Below, piece after piece: positions 16,844 to 25,446 of a stretch of DNA of 64,000 bases. Under the pieces are notes generated by a model. The model searched no databases, was not told the DNA's origin, and was given only the letters and a program-made list of their open reading frames with translations. The stretch covers positions 124,001-188,000 of the forward strand of contig JAWKXQ010000002.1 in the NCBI GenBank assembly GCA_041396905.1, given 5' to 3'. Each line of letters starts with the position of its first letter. Position 1 is the first letter of the stretch. Position numbers and translations under genes: made by a program. The stretch is from JACXVD01 sp020446665 (lineage in GTDB: Bacteria > Pseudomonadota > Alphaproteobacteria > Sphingomonadales > Sphingomonadaceae).

Positions 16844-17221
16844 TTACTCAATCGGCTGCTGGTAATCCTCGCGCCGCAGCGTGATCATATAGGCAGCCAG
16901 CGCCTCGCCATCTTCCTCGGCCACTTCGAAATTCATCCGTTCCGGGAAGTTGTGAGAATTGCGCAGGAAGCTGCCCAGCGTGTCCTGCGTCAACCCGCGT
17001 GCATTGGCGACCATTTCAAAGCTGGGCGAATTCGGATTGGGCGAGATTTCGCCCGGCTTTACCGCATGGCAACCGGAACATAGCGCATCGGCCAGATCAG
17101 CGCCCTGCTTCACCAGCGCCGGATCGGGCGCGGGGGCCGCGGTAACGGGCCGCTCTTCAACAGGCTGACAAGCAGCAAGCCCCAGCGCGAAAGCGGCAGA
17201 GAATATCGCAATTTTACGCAT
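16844..17221 (-). CDS. Class I c-type cytochrome, lipoprotein
   Basis: A 125-residue exported single-haem cytochrome. The start is the ATG at 17221 (MRKIAIFSAAFALGLAAC), with AAGAGAG upstream; a GTG 15 bases earlier overlaps the Lrp stop and is less likely. The leader ends in a lipobox LAAC, so it is probably lipid-anchored. The haem motif CSGCH lies in ADALCSGCHAVKPGE, and a distal Met candidate is in FPERMNF. Likely an electron carrier in the periplasm; partners are not visible. It lies just after the Lrp gene. Confidence 0.88.
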   Translation of the reverse strand: MRKIAIFSAAFALGLAACQPVEERPVTAAPAPDPALVKQGADLADALCSGCHAVKPGEISPNPNSPSFEMVANARGLTQDTLGSFLRNSHNFPERMNFEVAEEDGEALAAYMITLRREDYQQPIE

Positions 17222-17232
17222 TAAATCTCTCT

Positions 17233-17700
17233 TCACACTTCCAGCGGCACGCCGGGTAAATGTTTGGCCGTGCGGATCGTCAGGCTGGTCTTTACGCTCG
17301 CCACATTGGGTGCGGGCGTGAGCTTGCTGGTGAGGAATTCCTGGAAGCTCTGCAGATCGCGGCTGACGATTTTCAGGATGAAGTCAATCTCGCCATTCAG
17401 CATATGGCATTCGCGCACTTCCGGCAGGGCGCGCATATGGTCTTCAAATTCGCGCAGCGCGTCCTCAGCCTGGCTCTTCAGACTGACCATCGCAAAGACC
17501 GTGATGGCAAAGCCCAGCTTGGACGCATCCAGCTCTGCATGATAACCGTGGATAACGCCGCTTTCTTCCAGGGAGCGCACCCGGCGCAGACATGGGGGGG
17601 CAGTCAGGCCAACCCGTTGAGCCAGTTCGACATTCGTCACCCGCCCTTCTGCCTGCAATTCGGCGAGCAAGCGCCGGTCAATATCGTCGAGGTTCGCCAT
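17233..17700 (-). CDS. Lrp/AsnC-family transcriptional regulator
   Basis: A 155-residue regulator starting at the ATG at 17700 (MANLDDIDRRLLAELQAEGR). The N-terminal HTH (VTNVELAQRVGLTAPPCLRRVRSLEESGVI) and C-terminal RAM/AsnC ligand-binding domain (MVSLKSQAEDALREFE, MLNGEIDFILKIVSRD) are complete. Members respond to amino acids and bind as octamers. Targets are unknown, and the downstream cytochrome is the only co-directional neighbour. Confidence 0.95.
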   Translation of the reverse strand: MANLDDIDRRLLAELQAEGRVTNVELAQRVGLTAPPCLRRVRSLEESGVIHGYHAELDASKLGFAITVFAMVSLKSQAEDALREFEDHMRALPEVRECHMLNGEIDFILKIVSRDLQSFQEFLTSKLTPAPNVASVKTSLTIRTAKHLPGVPLEV

Positions 17701-17914
17701 TAGCTGCGCCTGTCCCGTAAAAATTCGCTGTTTATAACGCGGTGCTGAAACAGACTTAGCCGTAACCGGCACACGCAAGCAATAATGTTGTTGATGGCAG
17801 CAATTGTCCCGCTTTGCAACGCATCGTGGCGTCGTGCTTCCGAACCGGATTTATACTGGTAGTGCAGCAAGGCCCGGAGAAGTGCCCGGGAGCCTGCCTG
17901 CTGCCGGAGATTCG

Positions 17915-19651
17915 ATGTTTTTCGACGATCGCCTTGCTACCGTTCTGCGCCAGAGCGCAACGGGCGAGCGTGCGTCGCGAACGCAGTTCCGGCAATTGCT
18001 CGATCTGCTGGGTTCCGGACAGTCAGGCCGGGATGCCAGCCTGCGCGAAGCCGCCATGTTGCGGCTGGAGGCGCTGGAGCAGACTATTCCGGCGGCAGAA
18101 CGCGCTTCGATGATCGGCGAACAGGGCCTGCGCCTGCGTGATCCGGCGCTGGTGGCGCATCTTGCCGAAGGCGAACCATCCATCGCCATTGCTGTTCTGG
18201 GACGCGCTGAACTCTCCGCCGAGCAGTGGGACGCCATCGTCCCTGCCCTGCCGGTGCGGGCGCGCGGCTTCCTGCGCCTGAGGCGCGGATTGCCCGATAG
18301 CACAGTGGCAATTCTGGAGCGGCTGGGCGTGCATGATCGCGGCCTGCCCTTGCCCGAATCCATGGCACCGCAAACGAACGAGCCAGACCAGCTTGCGCCG
18401 GCAGATGCCCCTGCGCCTGCGCCTGCTCAGCCGTCAGCGCCCCTTCCCGCCAATGATCTGGTCGATAGCGTCGCTGAAACTGCGAGCGATCCGGAAGAAA
18501 GCGAAATCGGCGCGCTGGTCCGGCGGATCGAAGCCTTTCAGAAAGGGCGCGCTGCGCCGCATCGTGAAGATGCCCCGCATCTGCCGCTGGGCGAACAATT
18601 CGAAGCCCGGCCGCAAAAGGCAGAGCAGGAAATCCCCTTCACCACTGATGCAGAGGGGCGGATCAACTGGGCGGAGGGTCCGTTGCTGAGCCGGGTCTTC
18701 GGCCTTGGCCTGCCCGAAGCGGGGGGCAAGCAACTGGTCATGGCCATGCAGCGATATGCCATGCTGCGCGCCATGCCGGTCGAATTGCAAGGCGCAGCGG
18801 AGCTGGAGGGGCGCTGGCAAGTGGATGCCAGCCCGCGATTTACCCGTCCGGGCGGTGCCTTCATCGGCTATGCCGGGGCCTTGCGCCGCATGCCCGAGCC
18901 GCTGCCCCTGCCCCCACAGGAAAGCGAGGAGGCCAGGGAAGGTGCACGGATGCGCGAATTGCTCCATGAATTGCGCACCCCGGTCAACGCGATTCAGGGC
19001 TTTGCCGAAGTGATCCAGCAGCAGCTGTTTGGCCCGACCCCGCATGAATATCGCGCCCATGCAGCAGAAATCGCCAGCGACGCAGCGCGCATGCTGGCCG
19101 GATTTGACGAGCTGGACCGGCTCGCCCGGCTGGAAACCGGCGCGCTGGAACCGGAACCGGGCGAAGCCGATTTTGCCGCCATTGCCCGCCGGATGCTGGC
19201 CCAGTTGCAAACCGTGCTGGCACCGCGCACCGCCAGTTTCGAAATTGGCGTTGGCCCGCTGGAGGCGCGAATCCCGCTTGCCCAGAAAGATGCCGAAGCG
19301 CTGGCCTGGCGAATTTTCGCCACGCTGGCCGGTGCCATGGGCGCAGGCGAACAGTGCAAGATCAGCCTGACCGTGCAGGGCAAGAAGCTGATGCTGGAAT
19401 GCGAATTGCCGCTCTCCTTGGCAGACAAGGAAGAAGTGTTTGTTTCCAGCCGCCGGGCATCCACCGGTGCCTTGAGCGCGGGCATGTTCGGCGCTGGCTT
19501 TTCCCTGCGGCTGGCACGGGCCGAGGCGCGCGCACTGGGCGGCGAACTGGAACGGGAAGAAGACTGGCTGCATATGGAACTGCCGGTCTTGACCGGGAAG
19601 GCCAGCCCCAATAGCGACAGTGTTAACGCGAAAGCAGCAGGTCGGCCTTAG
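17915..19651 (+). CDS. Sensor histidine kinase-like protein with degenerate ATPase domain
   Basis: A 578-residue soluble protein; the ATG at 17915 (MFFDDRLATVLRQSA) follows CCGGAGA. The first 170 residues are helical and HEAT-like (LREAAMLRLEALEQTI, LRDPALVAHLAEGEPSIA), then an Ala/Pro linker and a PAS-like stretch (GRINWAEGPLLSRVFGL ... FTRPGGAFIGYAGALRR). An H-box LLHELRTPVNAIQGF has His351. A normal N-box is not recognisable; the corresponding part reads LAWRIFATLAGAMGAG. A G2-like GAGFSLRLARAEARALGGE survives. No membrane segment. It could be a histidine phosphotransferase-like or non-canonical kinase; no regulator is adjacent. Confidence 0.8.
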   Translation: MFFDDRLATVLRQSATGERASRTQFRQLLDLLGSGQSGRDASLREAAMLRLEALEQTIPAAERASMIGEQGLRLRDPALVAHLAEGEPSIAIAVLGRAELSAEQWDAIVPALPVRARGFLRLRRGLPDSTVAILERLGVHDRGLPLPESMAPQTNEPDQLAPADAPAPAPAQPSAPLPANDLVDSVAETASDPEESEIGALVRRIEAFQKGRAAPHREDAPHLPLGEQFEARPQKAEQEIPFTTDAEGRINWAEGPLLSRVFGLGLPEAGGKQLVMAMQRYAMLRAMPVELQGAAELEGRWQVDASPRFTRPGGAFIGYAGALRRMPEPLPLPPQESEEAREGARMRELLHELRTPVNAIQGFAEVIQQQLFGPTPHEYRAHAAEIASDAARMLAGFDELDRLARLETGALEPEPGEADFAAIARRMLAQLQTVLAPRTASFEIGVGPLEARIPLAQKDAEALAWRIFATLAGAMGAGEQCKISLTVQGKKLMLECELPLSLADKEEVFVSSRRASTGALSAGMFGAGFSLRLARAEARALGGELEREEDWLHMELPVLTGKASPNSDSVNAKAAGRP

Positions 19652-19693
19652 AAGGTGTAGCCTCTCGTTTGAGCGCAACAGGGATTATCCGGT

Positions 19694-20695
19694 TTGGAAC
19701 GGCGTTTGATTGATCTACCTGCAAGCGGGTCGCGCGCGACCTTTGCCGAGGGATTCGGTCCACGCGCCCTGCTGACAGTCGATACAGAAGAGGAATTTGA
19801 CTGGAACGGCCCGTTCCGCGCCAGCGGCCATGGTCTGGATCATGTAGCCCGGCTGCACAAATTCCAGAAATTCTGTGAAGGAATTGAGGTTTCGCCGGTC
19901 TATCTGATCGACTGGCCCGTCGCCACATCACCGCTGGCGATAGAGATTATCGGCGATGCGGTGGGCCGGGGCACTGCGGAAGTCGGCATTCAGCTGCACC
20001 CGTGGGTAAACCCGCCGCACGATGAAGAAGTCAATTCATTCAACAGCTTTGCGGGCAATCTTCCCAAGGATCTGGAGCGCGCGAAATTCCTGCGGCTGCG
20101 CGATGAAATCGAGAAGAATTTCAAGGTTTCACCCAAGATCTATCGCGCCGGGCGCTATGGCCTTGGCCCGAATACCGCTGCCTTGCTCAGGGAAGCGGGC
20201 ATCCCGATTGACAGTTCGGTGCGTGCCAAATTCGATTACAGCGCCAATCACGGCCCGGATTTCCGCCATCACCCGCTCGAACCCTATTGGGTCGATGCTG
20301 ACCATTCCCTGCTGGAATTGCCGCTGACCACAGTGTTCTGGGGCATGCTCCGCAAACAGGGAGATGCCATTTTCCCGATGTTCCGGCGTATGCCTGCCGT
20401 GCTCGGCCTGCTTTCGCGGATGGCCATGCTGGAGCGTATTGCGCTCACCCCGGAAGGCGTGACTGCGCCAGAGGCTCTGCGGGCGGTCGATATTGCGCTG
20501 GATGACGGGCTGCCCATGCTGGTCCTTTCCTTCCACAGCCCCTCGCTGGTGCCCGGCAACACGCCCTATGTGCATAATGAAGATGATCTTGATCTGCTTT
20601 ATGACTGGTGGCGGCAGATATACGCCTATCTCGCCCAGCGCGGGGTGCGGCCGACCACGGTGAAGGAAATCCTCAGCGCCAGCGGACTGGAATAG
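19694..20695 (+). CDS. Polysaccharide deacetylase-family protein (WalW-like)
   Basis: A 333-residue cytoplasmic protein. The start is a TTG at 19694; no ATG lies in frame before the conserved LLTVDTEEEFDWN strand, so a rare start is accepted. The NodB-like features are TVDTEEEFDW, GIQLHPWVNPP with a His-x-W metal-site-like motif, RAGRYGLGPNTAALLREAGI and, near the C-terminus, LVLSFHSPSLVPGNTPYV. WalW-type proteins sit in surface-glycan loci, where deacetylation is presumed. It follows the kinase-like gene by 42 bases, so co-transcription is likely. Confidence 0.82.
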   Translation: MERRLIDLPASGSRATFAEGFGPRALLTVDTEEEFDWNGPFRASGHGLDHVARLHKFQKFCEGIEVSPVYLIDWPVATSPLAIEIIGDAVGRGTAEVGIQLHPWVNPPHDEEVNSFNSFAGNLPKDLERAKFLRLRDEIEKNFKVSPKIYRAGRYGLGPNTAALLREAGIPIDSSVRAKFDYSANHGPDFRHHPLEPYWVDADHSLLELPLTTVFWGMLRKQGDAIFPMFRRMPAVLGLLSRMAMLERIALTPEGVTAPEALRAVDIALDDGLPMLVLSFHSPSLVPGNTPYVHNEDDLDLLYDWWRQIYAYLAQRGVRPTTVKEILSASGLE

Positions 20696-20760
20696 GCAAG
20701 ATCGCCTTGCCAGCGGCCCCTGCGCAAGCTACCGCGCAGGCCGCATTTCGCACTGCTGAC

Positions 20761-20836
20761 GGGCCTGTAGCTCAGCGGTTAGAGCTGGCCGCTCATAACG
20801 GCTAGGTCGCGGGTTCGAATCCTGCCGGGCCCACCA
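20761..20836 (+). tRNA. tRNA with CAT anticodon (probably tRNA-Ile2, otherwise elongator Met)
   Basis: Cloverleaf with acceptor GGGCCTG/CGGGCCC, D arm GCTC...GAGC, anticodon stem GGCCG/CGGCT and loop CTCATAA, T arm GCGGG-TTCGAAT-CCTGC, and encoded CCA. The AGGTCGCGGG variable/T region resembles tRNA-Ile2, whose C34 is changed to lysidine, more than elongator Met. Sequence alone cannot settle the identity. Confidence 0.93.
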
Positions 20837-20875
20837 GCATTGTCTTTGCTCCATGTACCGGATGCAAAGGCCAGC

Positions 20876-22069
20876 CTACCTGTTCAGCAAGGTTCCTGCG
20901 TTGAACAGGAAACGCCCAATGATAATGCGGTTGCGCGAAGGATCATTGGCGAATGCCAATGCGGTACAACGTACCGTGTGGTTCTGATTGGGCAAGCCAG
21001 TGTAGAGCTGCTGAACGAATATCTTCGGCGGATCACCGGCAGAGGGCAGATAGAATCCGATCGGCGTATAGCTCTGACCATCAATTGTGCAGGCCAGCCG
21101 TCCGGCATCTGTATTGCGCGCTTGTACCACGCCCATTGTCGTTCCGGTAAAGCTCAGTTCGAAACTCTGGCCTTCCTCGCATACCAGCGCGTCACTGAGA
21201 TATTTGTCGATCCCCACCTGTGCCTCTACCCGGCAGCCAGTGGCATATCGGCCCGTTTCCATGCTGGCCTGACCAAGGCCGGTCTGACCGATATAGCGGG
21301 AAGATATGACATGCACCGACGGTTCTGTAGCGAGATAGCCGTCTAGCGCAGACTGGACTGCGGCGGCATAGACATCGTAACCGGCCCGGGATGGATGCAC
21401 ACCATCAGGCAATAATTCGGCCAGGGTTGCCCGACCAGCAATGATTTCGTCCCAGAGCGCAGCCCCGGCATCAATGAACAAGATCCCGTTTTCTTCACTG
21501 ATTTCGCGAGCATAGGTGACATTCGCCGGTTCGCGCCCTGCCCTGCGATCGGCCTCATCCCGCGCCAGTCCGACCGCCACATAAACGATCAGCATATCCG
21601 GATTAGCCTCGCGATAGATATTGATGACCGCATCGGTATATGACCAGATTTGCGCCCTTGAGAAACTGGCATCATTCGCGGCAAATTCAATAAAGCCGAT
21701 ATCGGGTGTGACCCCTGCCATTTCAGCCTTCAGGCGGTGCGTGGCGAAATGGGTCGTCGTTCCCGGCACCGCGTAATCATGAACAGCCGCAGACTGGAAT
21801 TTTCCATCCAGATACTGCCACGTTTGATAGGACCAGTTGCTACGCGCGGACAGCGTAGCTCCAGCGGTGATCGAGCCACCAACAAAAGCGACATCTATAT
21901 CCCGCTCAAGGAAACCGGCGGGCGGGGGAGTTGGCGTGGGTGTGGGTGTGGGTGTCGGGGATGGTGCAGGCGTCGGGCTGGGAGACGGGCCTGCGGACTC
22001 ACCTCCGCACCCGGACATCAGGCACGCGACCGCCATGGCCGCGCAAGCACGCTTGCACAACGAAACCAT
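20876..22069 (-). CDS. SGNH/GDSL-type hydrolase lipoprotein
   Basis: A 397-residue secreted lipoprotein. The leader MVSLCKRACAAMAVACLMSGCGG ends in a lipobox with Cys21. Residues about 27-50 are a Pro/Thr/Ser spacer. The hydrolase core shows VAFVGGSITAGATLS (block I Ser in GGSIT), then EFAANDASFS (block III-like Asn) and LLPDGVHPSRAGYDVYA (block V Asp and His). A C-terminal beta-rich domain of about 140 residues follows, of unknown function. The substrate is probably an ester on a glycan or lipid outside the cell. It is divergent from a small XRE regulator with a palindrome between them. Confidence 0.85.
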   Translation of the reverse strand: MVSLCKRACAAMAVACLMSGCGGESAGPSPSPTPAPSPTPTPTPTPTPPPAGFLERDIDVAFVGGSITAGATLSARSNWSYQTWQYLDGKFQSAAVHDYAVPGTTTHFATHRLKAEMAGVTPDIGFIEFAANDASFSRAQIWSYTDAVINIYREANPDMLIVYVAVGLARDEADRRAGREPANVTYAREISEENGILFIDAGAALWDEIIAGRATLAELLPDGVHPSRAGYDVYAAAVQSALDGYLATEPSVHVISSRYIGQTGLGQASMETGRYATGCRVEAQVGIDKYLSDALVCEEGQSFELSFTGTTMGVVQARNTDAGRLACTIDGQSYTPIGFYLPSAGDPPKIFVQQLYTGLPNQNHTVRCTALAFANDPSRNRIIIGRFLFNAGTLLNR

Positions 22070-22123
22070 AATTTCCCTTTCGATTGGCCGGACCAGAATC
22101 GGATTACGACCGACAGGATTCCG

Positions 22124-22144
22124 AAGTAAGCATATTGCTTACTT
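22124..22144. promoter_or_regulatory. Palindromic operator between SGNH and XRE genes
   Basis: Perfect dyad AAGTAAGCA, spacer TAT, TGCTTACTT in the 132-base divergent spacer. It is the sort of site an XRE dimer binds, and its place next to both starts suggests autoregulation plus control of the lipoprotein gene. A further half-site, ATTGCTTACTTT, occurs at 22630-22641 after the XRE gene. Confidence 0.6.
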
Positions 22145-22201
22145 TATAGCAACAGATCGTTAGGGATTTCCGGTCTATTCTGTTCCGAAAACCGAAAGCA
22201 A

Positions 22202-22540
22202 ATGGGGGCCATGGATGACATGCCAAACAGAATCCGTGAGCTGCGGCAAGAGCTAGGCCTCTCACAGGAGGCATTGGGCAACCGCATTGGCGTCACCAAG
22301 GTAACAATATCCGATCTTGAAAGAGGAAAGATGCGACTGGACGTCGATTATATGCGTCGCATCGCCCATGCACTAGATGTCGAACTTGCTGATTTATTGC
22401 CAACCTCAGACAATCCGGGCGCACTGTCGGCAGACGAACGAAAGCTGATCGACAGACTTCGCGAGGCCACCCCCGATTTGCGCGAGCAGGTTCACAAGGT
22501 AGCAGACGTCATCCTGCCTTTTCGGGGCAAGGACGACTGA
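22202..22540 (+). CDS. XRE-family transcriptional regulator (short)
   Basis: A 112-residue HTH_XRE protein: NRIRELRQELGLSQEALGNRIGVTKVTISDLERGKMRLDV is a complete five-helix HTH, followed by MRRIAHALDVELADLLP and a short C-terminal helix (ADERKLIDRLREATPDLREQVHKVADVIL). Three in-frame ATGs, at 22202, 22211 and 22220, compete. GGGGGCC precedes 22211 closely, so the true N-terminus is uncertain by up to six residues. The perfect palindrome 58 bases upstream is its likely operator. The gene lies between two tRNA genes. Confidence 0.88.
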   Translation: MGAMDDMPNRIRELRQELGLSQEALGNRIGVTKVTISDLERGKMRLDVDYMRRIAHALDVELADLLPTSDNPGALSADERKLIDRLREATPDLREQVHKVADVILPFRGKDD

Positions 22541-22714
22541 CGCAAGCACAGACGCACCTTGATATTGATCGCCTGTCGAGAAGAAAGTGTTAGCATAACG
22601 CTAATATCCATCAAACTTCATGTCCGGACATTGCTTACTTTTCCTTATTCATTCTGCTGGATGCAATTGCAGTTTTACAATTCGCCCGGTTGTGACTAGA
22701 CGCCCCCGCAAGGT

Positions 22715-22791
<77 letters not shown>

Positions 22792-22888
22792 GTCTCTCCC
22801 ACTTTCCTTCAGATACAAGGCGATATTCTGCATCGCCTGACATTGTTCATCGAATTACAAGGCGCAGTCCGCTAGGCACAATGTCGTC

Positions 22889-24295
22889 ATGGACAGGATT
22901 GTGATCGCCTGGAACCGTTTTGGCCTTGGCAGCAGGCCACAGGATCGCGCGGAGGATGATCCGCGCCATGCCTTGTTGCGTCAGTTTGACCGGTTCGAGC
23001 CTTCGCCCGCCATTCTGCGTGACCGGCCATCGACCAGTGATGCGATCGCCCATTACAAGAAACTGACCGGCGCCCAGCGCGACCAGCGCCAGCAAGCACG
23101 TGACAAGGGCATGGCGATCAGCGAAGCACAGGCCAATGCTCCGGAAGCGATCCAGCAATTGCGGCGGGACATGCGCGATGCCTATCTCGCCAATGTTCAC
23201 GCCCGCGCGGCATCTGCTGTGGCCAGCAATGCCTCCTTTGTCGAACGGCTGGTCCATTTTTGGGCCAATCATTTCGCAGTCTCGATTGAGAAAGGGGCGG
23301 TCACATCCCTCTCTGGTCCGCATGAATTCGAGGCCATCCGGCCGCATGTGCTGGGCAATTTCCGGCATTTGCTGCGCGCAGCGGCGCTCCATCCGGCAAT
23401 GCAGCTGTTCCTTGACCAGGCCCAGTCCGTCGGCCCCAACAGCCAGCTCGCCCAACGCGCAGCGACGCGTGGCCGCGATGCCGGGCTGAATGAGAACCTT
23501 GCCCGCGAAATACTGGAACTGCACACGCTGGGTGTGCGCAGCGGCTATACGCAAGGCGATGTGACCGAGCTGGCCCGTGCCATGACTGGCTGGACCGTGG
23601 ACGGGTTTCGCCGCATGCCCGGGCTGAAAGTCTTTGCTGATCACAGTGCCTATCTGCCGCAAGTGCATGAGCCGGGAACGCGGCAGGTGCTGGGGCGGCG
23701 CTATGCCAATAATGGCGCGCAGCAAGTGCTCAACATATTGGACGATCTGGCCACTCACCCGGCAACCGCACATCATATTGCGACAAAGCTGGCCCGGCAT
23801 TTCGCCGGCGACGACCCGCCCGCCACGCTCGTAACGCGGCTGGAATCTGCCTTTCTTGGCAGTGATGGGGATTTGCTCTCCACCTATATCGCCCTGATCG
23901 AAGCGCCAGAGGCGTGGACGATCGACCCGGTCAAGTTCCGCCAGCCTTGGGAATGGGTGATTGCTTCGCTGCGGGCCATGGATGCCGGGCCACCCGATCC
24001 GCGCATGCTCAACGGGCTGATGGTCAATCTGGGCCAGCCTGTCTGGCAGCCAGTTTCGCCCGCTGGCTATGCTGACGAGGCCAGCCACTGGGCCGCCCCC
24101 GATGCGCTGATCCGGCGGGTGGAATCGGGCCAGAGACTGGCGCGACAGGCGCGTGCGCAGGATATTCCCGCGCTTGCGCAGCAGCTCTTCCCCCACAGTC
24201 TGGGCGACCATACACAGATTGCTCTGGCCCGCGCGGAAAGCCCGCGTCAGGCGATGGCGCTGCTGCTTGCGGCCCCTGAAATGATGCGGAGATGA
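22889..24295 (+). CDS. DUF1800-domain protein
   Basis: A 468-residue protein of the DUF1800 family. Recognisable parts are WNRFGLGSRP at the N-terminus, the helical block VERLVHFWANHFAVS, GLNENLAREILELHTLGV, YTQGDVTELARAMTGWTVDG and HHIATKLARHFAGDDP. It ends with the family's Leu/Ala-rich helices. The family almost always pairs with DUF1501, and here the two genes overlap as ATGA. No signal peptide was found in DUF1800 itself. The biochemical role is not established; links to exported or surface-associated processes have been proposed for planctomycete and proteobacterial pairs. Confidence 0.9.
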   Translation: MDRIVIAWNRFGLGSRPQDRAEDDPRHALLRQFDRFEPSPAILRDRPSTSDAIAHYKKLTGAQRDQRQQARDKGMAISEAQANAPEAIQQLRRDMRDAYLANVHARAASAVASNASFVERLVHFWANHFAVSIEKGAVTSLSGPHEFEAIRPHVLGNFRHLLRAAALHPAMQLFLDQAQSVGPNSQLAQRAATRGRDAGLNENLAREILELHTLGVRSGYTQGDVTELARAMTGWTVDGFRRMPGLKVFADHSAYLPQVHEPGTRQVLGRRYANNGAQQVLNILDDLATHPATAHHIATKLARHFAGDDPPATLVTRLESAFLGSDGDLLSTYIALIEAPEAWTIDPVKFRQPWEWVIASLRAMDAGPPDPRMLNGLMVNLGQPVWQPVSPAGYADEASHWAAPDALIRRVESGQRLARQARAQDIPALAQQLFPHSLGDHTQIALARAESPRQAMALLLAAPEMMRR

Positions 24296-25416
24296 GGATG
24301 ATCGACCGCCGCACACTGATCGCCAGCGGGGCCGGATTTGCCCTTTCCACCATGGCGGCACCGGGCAGTGCGCTGGGCCGCGCCGCCACGGACAAGCGCC
24401 TGCTCTTCGTGATGCAACGCGGCGCCGCCGATGGGATGGCGCTGCTCGCCCCGGTGGGAGACCCGCATTTTATGGAATTGCGCCGCCTGTTTGCCCCCGA
24501 TTATGCAGAGGCGCAGCGGCTGGGCTCCTTCTTCGCGCTGCATCCCAGGCTGGAACAGATTGGCAAACTGGCCAGCAGCGGCGATGCCCGCTTTCTGCAT
24601 GCAGCCGCCACCATCAATCGCGAACGCAGCCATTTCGACGCGCAGATCCTGCTCGAAGGAGGCGGGACCCGCGCCTATCAGCGGCGCGATGGCTGGCTCA
24701 ACCGGCTGGTCGGCCTGCTGCCCGATGGCGAAGTGCGCGCCCTCGCCCTCTCCCCGCAAGTCCCGCTGGCGATGCAAGGGCCGGAGCGTGTGACCAGCTA
24801 TGCCCCCACCGCCATTCCCGAGGCCGATGCCGATCTGCTGGACCGGGTGAGCGACCTCTATGCTGACGATCCGCAATTGCTGGCGCTTTGGGATGAAGCC
24901 CTGAAGACCCGCGAGATGGCAGGCGAAACGGGGCTGAAGAACCTGCGCAATGCAGAACAGGCCGGGCGGCTGGCAGCATCATTGATGGCCGGGCCAGAGG
25001 GTGCGCGGGTGATGATGGTGGAAAGCAATGGCTGGGACAGCCACGCCAACCAGCGTGGCCAACTGGGGCGCACGATCGGCAATCTCGATGCCATGATCGG
25101 CGCCTTTCATGCCGGCACGGGCGATCAATGGCGCAACACGCTGGTAATCGTCGCCACCGAATTCGGGCGAACCGCGCGGGCAAACGGCACGGCCGGGACC
25201 GATCATGGCACGGCCAGCATGGCCATGTTCCTGGGTGGAAACCTGCCCCGGGCGGGTATGGATGCAGACTGGCCCGGCCTCGCCCCGTCCCAACTGCATG
25301 ACGGGCGCGATCTCAAACCCACGGCATCGCTGGAACAGAAAATTGCCAGCGCCGTGGCGGATCATTTTGCACTGGATATGCGCCGCACCATGGCAGCGCT
25401 GTTCCCGGGGCGTTGA
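24292..25416 (+). CDS. DUF1501-domain protein (Tat-exported, sulfatase-like fold)
   Basis: A 374-residue partner of DUF1800. The leader IDRRTLIASGAGFALSTMAAPGSALG has a Tat-like RR motif before the hydrophobic stretch. The start may be the ATG at 24292, which overlaps the upstream stop, or the ATG at 24298. The core includes LLFVMQRGAADGMALLAPVG, INRERSHFDAQILLEGG, VESNGWDSHANQRGQLGRTIGNLDAM and VIVATEFGRTARANGTAGTDHGTASMAMFLGG, the conserved metal-site-like Asp/His and EFGRT motifs of the family, which is related to alkaline phosphatase/sulfatase folds. Enzymatic activity is inferred only. Confidence 0.9.
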   Translation: MRMIDRRTLIASGAGFALSTMAAPGSALGRAATDKRLLFVMQRGAADGMALLAPVGDPHFMELRRLFAPDYAEAQRLGSFFALHPRLEQIGKLASSGDARFLHAAATINRERSHFDAQILLEGGGTRAYQRRDGWLNRLVGLLPDGEVRALALSPQVPLAMQGPERVTSYAPTAIPEADADLLDRVSDLYADDPQLLALWDEALKTREMAGETGLKNLRNAEQAGRLAASLMAGPEGARVMMVESNGWDSHANQRGQLGRTIGNLDAMIGAFHAGTGDQWRNTLVIVATEFGRTARANGTAGTDHGTASMAMFLGGNLPRAGMDADWPGLAPSQLHDGRDLKPTASLEQKIASAVADHFALDMRRTMAALFPGR

Positions 25417-25446
25417 CGTTCGTTTTCTTTGATCCCATCAGGGGCA

